This document shows positions 57,058-64,000 of a DNA stretch of 64,000 nucleotides, piece after piece. A program made the position numbers and the translations under genes. Positions within the stretch are counted from its first letter, which is position 1; each line of letters opens with the position of its first letter. The notes under the pieces were generated by a model, which saw only the letters and a program-made list of their open reading frames with translations, ran no database searches and was not told where the DNA came from. The stretch covers positions 1,736,001-1,800,000 of the forward strand of contig CM114274.1 of assembly GCA_050084515.1 (NCBI GenBank). Reading direction: 5' to 3'. This DNA comes from Blasia pusilla (taxonomy: Eukaryota > Marchantiophyta > Marchantiopsida > Blasiales).

Positions 57058-59875
57058 AAAGGCATGCTTTTAGCTGCTAACTGTACATAATGCATTACAT
57101 CACACATCTCTATATTGTGTTGGAACTGAATGTCTTGATCTACCGGCACCCCTCCCTAAACCCCAACTGGAAGATTTGAAGTCATCTACTAATTCGTTTT
57201 GAGATCAAAGTAGGGAGTTTCGTTGACATGGAGAGCTCTGCTCTTAATAAATCATGTAAAATAGCCCTAGGGAGTCCTAGGAGGTGAGAAGGTCCTAGAT
57301 AATGAATGACTGATATAGGCAAGTGTCTGAGTCCAATATCTACTCTCTACATCAGGACAGCTTCACTAACACACTTTGAACATAGTCAAGCATGGACCTG
57401 GACTAATTGACAGAAGAGAACCATCTCTACAATCTCAATAGTGGATCGATAATTTCGTGCACGTGGAAAAATCTCATTTCCGAAATTATGATAACCTTAT
57501 AACAAATCTGAAGCTAACGAGCGATCATTTCAAGACTCCACTAGGGTTAATTGAGATTATGACGAATTGAAGGAGCGCAGATGTGCCATAGAGTAATCTT
57601 AATCACTTCAGGGTCTTTGAGGTGTTGTAGAACTGTGAAATCTAGGGAGGGATAAAATCTTGTACAGTTCCTAACAAATGCAACTTGGTTAATGGTCACA
57701 TTTTGATCCCTTACTAGTTGGGTAAGAAGGCAAAGGTAAAGAAGCAACGTTTTCTTGCCATAGCCACAAGTGGAAAGAAATTTTGCATTGTTAGTGAAAG
57801 ACTGAGGGGCACACCAATCAAGGAAACCCCTAGACCAAGGAAGAGTTTCTTAGGGGAAAATTTGCATTGTTAGTGAAAGATTGAGGGGCACCCCTAGACC
57901 AAGGTAGAGTGACCCATGTTTGATGATTGCACCATCTATTACAAAATGAACATGTTATTCTAGAGACAAACATCACCGGAGGATAAGGAAAAGTCACCAC
58001 GTGAGTTGGGTCGAAAACTGCAAGCAGAATTAAAATTTTTAAATGAAATATACCAATAACAATTTAAAGTAAAATTGAAACAAAGGCAAGATGTGAAAAA
58101 ACTGACCAGATGAATGATTACCAATCATTTCAGCATATCAATTCCCATCTTCAAACACACAACCATTTCAGCATATCGATTCCCATCTTCAAACGCACTG
58201 TAATACCATTGATGGTGCACAATTGATGGTAAGGGAAGGATCCAAATGATGCTTCTACAGTCCATGTATTTTGGATAGTACCAGTCCCTTTTTGACCGAG
58301 CTACTCGTTTCCTGAAACTGCTTGGCTTATCATGGTGAACACAATGCTCGAAGAGGAACTTGAGACATCAATGAACTAAGTGAATGAAACGATGATGCAT
58401 TCAGTTATGGGGAGGGCTCTAAGTAATGATGAAATTTTGCTTGGCTGTACTACAATTAAAGATCTTTAAATGAAGGGGTTGCCAAGGGTTCTGCAATTGA
58501 TGACGACATAATAATACAAAAAAAAGGAATGACTTGCAACATGAGCGTTTAGGACATTGTGGCGATTAATTACCAATTCAATCATCAGATATCCAACGAA
58601 CTCTCTTTCTGCCTTGCTCGTGTCAAATAGATGAAGAATCCAGCGACAATTGGATAGGATGGAACCTACATTATAGACCTTAGCGATCCATATATATGGG
58701 TGAGCGTGGATTCTTAGTTTGTGGAGCTCCACTAACATTGTTTACATGCAATGGACAATAATGGACGAGTTTGGACATGTCACATGAGAACACTCGGAGT
58801 AACACTTCTAACTTCAATTTTTTAGAGATTACCATCTGTCCCTTTTTAATGCCCACCCCAAAACATATCCTTTCAAAAGAAATAAAAAACCTACCAAATT
58901 CTACTTCCTAGAAGAGAGAGCAGGGAGAGCCATTAGTTGAAGGAGATTTTAAAAAAACTCATCCCATATTACCTCATCAAATCTACGAGACCCAATCTCA
59001 ACCCTTCTCATTAACCCCTTCTGCTATAGCTCCGAAAGGATTTGGAGTTCTTTTGTTGCTCCTCCTAACATTCCACCTTAAATCATGCCACATGTACCTT
59101 GGCAAACTTTGGACCCTAAATCTTGAGACTCTGCTCCCCATCAATTTTTCTTTCTATTCAAAATCACTTCAACCAGCCTTTACGAGAGGGTCAAACTAAT
59201 TATATTTTAGTAGGCATGAGATTGGGAGAAGGTAAGAGATAACAATCTGAGTTCTTTAACGTAATACATTTTCTCACACTTGCCCATGAATGAAAGAAAA
59301 GAACTGACTTACAGGGTTTAGTCCAGAGGAAAGGGGCATCGAGACTAGTATTTAAGCAGCAAATTTCGGTGAAGTGGGAGAGATGGTTTGAATGCTTTCA
59401 AGAGATAAGAGAAAGCATAGAAGCTCAAAACTTTAAATTTGACAAGGTCTTCTCGCCCTAGTCAACTCTCTTTGGAGACGAACGACCATACTTCCTTGGC
59501 AAGTGTTTGCTCATCAGCCAACGTTTTGTTAATATATACCCTCCCATAGCCACAATGGAACCAACGCTTGCAAGTATTCCAGGCCTGTTTGCAAGGTACT
59601 GCATCACAGAACATCACATTAGAGAATCTGAGGACATCACAAAGAAGCGCCAACTGCCAACCAACATGGTTGGCCACCTCTATATCACAAGGACAATGGA
59701 TCGTGCTCCTGCTGTGCATACCTCTACAAACCAGGAGAACAATCAAGAATCGCACCATACTAAAGACTATACAGATGACACAAAATGTAAGTCCACAGAG
59801 ATGTCCAGTATTCCATAGTATTAACATGCCAGAGGTAGTCCCAGCTTCAGCCCTTTAAGTGCAACTATCAACAAG
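57058..59875. other. Region between the two host genes, no further gene supported
   Basis: APH1 transcript end must lie shortly after 57058; no clear polyadenylation signal was chosen. A 45-bp phrase (ATTTTGCATTGTTAGTGAAAG...AGGGGCAC) occurs at about 57780 and 57858, and a TTTCAGCATATC(A/G)ATTCCC phrase at 58130 and 58164, so small local duplications exist. No coding sequence recognised. Confidence 0.5.
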
Positions 59876-61744
59876 TCACTGAGCATGTGAAACTGTCTCT
59901 CTTACATTGTTGATCAATTTTTCATCACTGACCTTTAAAACTCCCTCGTAATACAGCAATACCATTTCTGGAATCTCATACAAGACTGACATATCCTTGG
60001 GTACTTCCTCGACACGGCTAAGTTTCCAATCTTCCTGCAATCACAAAGGAAGCCATCTTGTCAAAAGCTGGATGAACAGAGTTTGAGAAAACCTTAACGT
60101 AAACAAGAAGCCCAAAACTTTGTTTCTGGTTTCTTGTTTGTTTCAAGGATTTGTAGCACGAGACTTCGAATTGCCTACCCTCGAAAGTAAACTAAAGAAA
60201 ATGGACAGAAGGAGTCACCTGGACGAAGTTGGCTATATTCTTGGCCGCCCAATGGCCATTGTAGGAGTACATGTGGCGATCCCGAAAGAGCTTCAAGCAT
60301 GGTACATGATGAGCACTGAATCGCTTACTTGTTTTGGGACTTTCTACTACATCGACCTGCAGAGGAGTGGCCAGGAAACGCCGGTGAAATAGAAAGCCAT
60401 GGGAGAAACTCTGGCTGCAGCTCATGGGCCAAGAAAGACATCATCTAAATCCCCAGCACAAATTTGAGGTGGGTACAGGTCAGGCTAGTAAATTCGCAAC
60501 GGCCAGAAAATTCAACCAATTTCTTGTCGGAATGGAAAGAAACTATGAATCATACGAGTACATAAAAACTATACATGGACTACAGATTGATTGCCTTGAT
60601 AAGTATTACGATCCCATCGCTCGAGTGGGATCCACCAGAATTTTTCAATGGAGAAGGCTAGGACACAGTATTTCCGACGAAGACATTTCTGTTTTAAAAT
60701 CGGTCCAAATTCTGATTTCTTATAGTTTGGGAGAAAACGATGTCAACGAATCCTGGGCACCACGTATACCTTAGCTATAATTGGAGATGCTTCCTTGAGT
60801 ATTGTGACCATGTGAAGTAGAGCGGTTTCTGCTTCACGACACGCAGCACATTCGGGGCTCGAGAAGAGAACCAGCCTGCGAGCATTACAGAGGGTGTTAA
60901 TCGCATTAGTAACACCCTCCGTGACCATCAGAGCACTCGGCTATTCAAATGCATTCTAATCCGATCAACCTCCAGAGAATACTACAGACATACAATGCAT
61001 ACCACACCTCCATTACGGCTAATTGAAACGCTCAGACTGATAGGGGTTCCAGATTAACCATGACGTCTCGTCGCAGTGACTAGCGTTCTTCGCGGTGAAC
61101 GTCAGATCTACTTCATCAAAAGCTTTTAGAATCCGCCTTTCAAATCATCCCCCCTCATCTCGTGTTACACTTAGACCGCGTAATGTCTACACACACAACT
61201 AAGCGATGCATTCACAAGAAAATCTTATTCACACCTTCCGCGAGCACAGAGACCAACTATTTTCTGACCTATTTGTCGTCAACGGCTGGAGAGGAGTCTC
61301 CTCGTGTAGGCTAAAGCCTACAACCCCTGCTCAACCGAAGACAATCTCTGCTATGAAATAGATTCCTTTCTTCGTGATCTGTACAGCGTTACGCCTGATT
61401 GTTGAGCCAATTTTTTGGTTTCTCTCGGAGGGTGGATTGAAGCAAGGGCTTTCCAAGGCTGATGCAGGACGTCAAGTCCTGGCCTCGAATATCTTAACAT
61501 TTTCGCAGCGTTTAAGGAACTAGGCTCTAACTTGGGAGAATCGAGCGCAGCATAGGAGGGAGAAAGTGCAAGACCAAATTCCAGAGGTTTGACCGGTAGC
61601 AGCTTGGGTGTCATGCTCGAAACTTCTATCATCCAGAGTCCGCAGCGATTGAATCTCGGCGAAATCATCTATGCTGAGCAAATCCGACGACCCCGCATCC
61701 AGCAGGCACAGGACCGCGACCAAAAATGCTGCTCCTCGATACAT
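59876..61744 (-). CDS. PDI-like thioredoxin-fold protein, ER-type
   Basis: Exons 61744-61575, 60875-60770, 60356-60219 and 60034-59876 join with GT-AG introns and no stops: 573 nt, 190 residues. Residues 1-20 form a signal peptide (G-A-A-F-L-V-A-V-L-C-L-L). Then L-D-D-R-S-F-E-H-D-T-Q-A-A-T-G precedes I-W-L-V-L-F-S-S-P-E-C-A-A-C, the position of the C-x-x-C redox site (C-A-A-C rather than C-G-H-C), A-K-V-D-V-V-E-S-P-K-T-S-K-R-F, V-P-C-L-K-L-F-R-D and the closing N-I-A-N-F-V-Q. It is a single thioredoxin domain of the protein disulfide isomerase class, probably acting on disulfides in the secretory pathway. No K/HDEL is seen. A good donor (AAAG/GTCAGTG) at 59933 could instead splice to an unrecognised downstream exon, so the C-terminus is uncertain. 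Confidence 0.85.
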
Positions 61745-64000
61745 TGTGCAACCTGTGTTTACAAGTAATATGAGAACCGAAATCTACACTGATGTGTATC
61801 ATGACAATAAGATTGTACTCCGTGGGTGTAGGGTTTTGCCTAGCATCTTAGTATGCAAAAGTAAATAAGTGCTTGAGTGTGTTTTTGGGCGTGGATTTCA
61901 AAGAGCAGAGAAATAGCGTAATGTCCGTGCACGGGTGAAAATCACCAGTTTAGAAAGGAAAGACGTCTAGTTAATTAAATATTCATCAGTTATGTTACGT
62001 TAGTTATTACTAGCTATATTATGTTTAATTTTATTTATTATTTCTTTTTTAATTCAATTTCCTCTCTATGATGTATTCATATCATAAAATCATTTAGAAG
62101 ATAGGTACGAAAACAACTGTACGAGTGATACGATTTCTTCAAATCCTGTATTTTTTAATTATATAAAAAAATACGAAAAATAGAAAATTAAATTACTTTT
62201 TTAATTTGAATTTACTAATAAGTAAAAAAATTGTTTCTAAATATAGATATAATTCTCATTTTCTTAAAATTTAAAATAATACTAGTATTTCATATTTTAA
62301 ATAACTCTATTTAATAAATAAAAATTAAAGAATACCCAACTCCAGTAAATATTTTCATCCATCTATGAAAGTTTTAAAAATACCTATTCTTCCTTTTTCA
62401 CATTTTCCACCATAATAACATCCACTAATTGAATCATTAGTATATTTTAATTAATTAAATCATTTCCCTTTTCCATTCAAATTCCATTTGTCCTTAGCTA
62501 CTGCGATTCTGTATTGTAGGCAGCGGGTCTCCATAGCGTTGCAGCGTGCCCAAGCTAATGGGATTTTGCGCGGCTCAGTGTGGGAGACGCCGGCGCTAGA
62601 GGCCCACTTAGTAGTAGTCATAGCTCTCTTGTTGTTCTTGATATTGTCTCTGCTTTGTTGGTGAGTTTAAATCGTTAGGGGGAGGAATGCCCCCTTCTTC
62701 CTTTTCAGTAAGTCGTGTTGTGGCCTTCAGGTTTTGACTCTTTGAGTCCCCCTCTTTTGTACTTCCGATGGGTTTTCCATCACTCGTTTTTATCGAAGTG
62801 CATCTTTGTTTCAAATTCAACTTCCCTTTCCAAACTATCAAATGTGAATTAACATGATTATTTTTTAAAATAGTCATATTTTTCAATTTATATATAATTT
62901 CTATTAAGAGTAATATTTTAAGAGTAATAGCATTCCCTCTTCTAAGTAATTACACTCATAAATTAAAATGTAAATAATATCCCATTCCCCTGAATAATTC
63001 CACCCTTCCATAAAGTTGGAACAATCCCTTTCCATAATATATGAATTGAGGGAAATTTTGCAAACTTGTTGATATTTGTCTTATTATGTATATACATGGG
63101 TCTATATTATATGGGTCCCCCATTATAATATAGACTGGAAATTTTCAGGCGTGTGGGTGCTGCACTATCTCATAAATTTGATTTACCTTGCACTCAAATG
63201 TCTCCTTAGTCAAATAACCTCATCGAACCCAATGAGACCAATGAGTGTTGCAAGAGCGACCAATGGAGTGGAAAAGTTCCATCATTAAGACAAAGGCAAC
63301 TATTCTTCCGGTCGTTCAAGCATGGAAATATGGTGCTCATGTTACTTGAATATTGATTTCCACATTGTGTGTCATTATGTAGTTGTTTTGGAGGAGCTTT
63401 GAAGTTAAACTAGAGGAATCTCTCCATCCGTGAAGGTGAGCTTTAGCAACTATGAGTTTCGTCCAAGAAATGCCACCTCTATGGTTGCAATCTAAGGTCA
63501 TCCAAGTGTCTAATTCTGACTTTGATAAGCAACGCAAATCCAAAAGGAAATATAGCACTTTCTCTTCTCTCCTAAGAAGTAATATGTCAAGATGGATAGG
63601 CAGAAAAGTCAATCAAGTTCACAATAGACGACTAAACTTGGTGGTCACTTGTCAAAAGAGAGTATGATTGCTCGGTTCACGTAAATTCTATTGGCAATTG
63701 AATGATGATTTTTTGATGATTTTATGCTCTATTTGTACGCTACCCCATTTAGTTGTATGCTACTCGGTTTTCCTCTCCTTGTTGCTGCTCTCACACAAAT
63801 CTGTAGCGTTGGTCTCAAATGAAATCAACCTAAGAGAAGAAAACAAAATTATTACCCAATCAGCTAGATCATCCAAGAGGAAATAAGACCTTTAAATTGC
63901 AACTCTCTCTACATCCAACTTGTTGCTCTTAGATTCTATGGATCTCTTGTCTATACCAAACCCCTTGCTCTTAGATTCTTAAGACGTTTTATCTTTACCA
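61745..64000. other. Upstream region of the PDI-like gene and AT-rich flank
   Basis: 61745-61960 should hold the promoter and 5' leader of the minus-strand PDI-like gene; no TATA box was chosen. 61970-62480 is very AT-rich. A 92-codon minus-strand frame at 62886-62608 ending Q-E-Q-Q-E-S-Y-D-Y-Y is unrecognised. 62880-64000 has nothing supported. Confidence 0.45.

Noticed and set aside
58466-58738. Minus-strand 90-codon frame
   Set aside because: No domain, AT-rich, no splice partner.
59462-59827. Minus-strand 121-codon frame as a transmembrane last exon of the PDI-like gene or as an RT zinc-binding fragment
   Set aside because: The hydrophobic stretch and Cys spacing are suggestive, but no acceptor gives a convincing join and no clear motif is present.
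62608-62886. Minus-strand 92-codon frame ending in Y-D-Y-Y as a C-terminal exon
   Set aside because: An acceptor-like TTGATAG/T lies inside it, but no upstream exon or family similarity was found; left as unassigned.

Overview
The window is nuclear DNA of a land plant, most likely a non-seed plant (bryophyte- or lycophyte-like). The grounds are a six-exon plant-type APH-1 gene, plant MULE, Ty3 and Helitron-like elements, long AT-rich intergenic DNA and GA/CA microsatellites. I cannot name the species. About 5 kb at the right (52.7-61.8 kb) holds two ordinary host genes; almost everything else that can be recognised is nested transposable-element sequence.

The main discovery is an ~11.6 kb DNA transposon in three copies: A (1-10336, cut by the window start), B (34861-46472, complete, inverted relative to A, inside a 9-bp target duplication) and C (49372 to ~52122, 3' part only). 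It carries two divergently transcribed genes. One is a SWIM-zinc-finger MULE-like putative transposase. The other is a four-exon accessory gene of about 1,200 codons: coiled-coil N-terminus, ParB/sulfiredoxin-like domain with a (D/N)GNHR signature, long helical middle, and a C-terminus organised like a beta-class (N6-adenine/N4-cytosine) DNA methyltransferase with decayed catalytic motifs. A ParB + methyltransferase fusion is a prokaryote/phage-type architecture and I know of no description in a plant transposon. The same element carries dozens of copies of a ~27-bp palindrome (arms GCAACCCGTCGG / CCGACGGGTTGC). They lie in the divergent promoter, two introns, the 3' region and near one terminus, each time with different spacers, as expected of binding sites rather than one spreading satellite.

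Nesting layout. Copy A interrupts a MULE-type transposase gene (exons 10337-12106, minus strand). 14.0-14.7 kb may hold the end of a related transposase; 14.98-15.24 kb has tandem repeats and (GA)n. 16.9-21.3 kb is a decayed Ty3 element with gag, protease and the start of an embedded cytosine-5 methyltransferase, hit by a solo LTR (17089-18025). 21.3-23.2 kb has LTR-like duplications, a primer-binding-site-like motif and a second solo LTR (22118-23132). 23.2-24.3 kb is a minus-strand Ty3 protease-RT remnant. 24.4-33.8 kb is AT-rich with Helitron-like ends and an inverted LTR copy. From 34.05 kb a second Ty3 element contributes a DNMT3/DRM-like methyltransferase, split by copy B, resuming at 46473 in the same frame and running into RT, RNase H and integrase, which copy C interrupts at 49371. 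Thus all three insertions lie in coding sequence of other transposable elements, and two unrelated methyltransferase-bearing elements are physically nested.

Host genes: APH1 (52748-57057, +, six exons, 253 aa), a gamma-secretase subunit, and a minus-strand PDI-like thioredoxin-fold gene (61744-59876, four exons, 190 aa, CAAC active site). Both reassemble with consensus GT-AG introns and no internal stops. All transposon genes are damaged, largely by C-to-T type changes (CAG to TAG, CGA to TGA) expected of methylated, silenced DNA.
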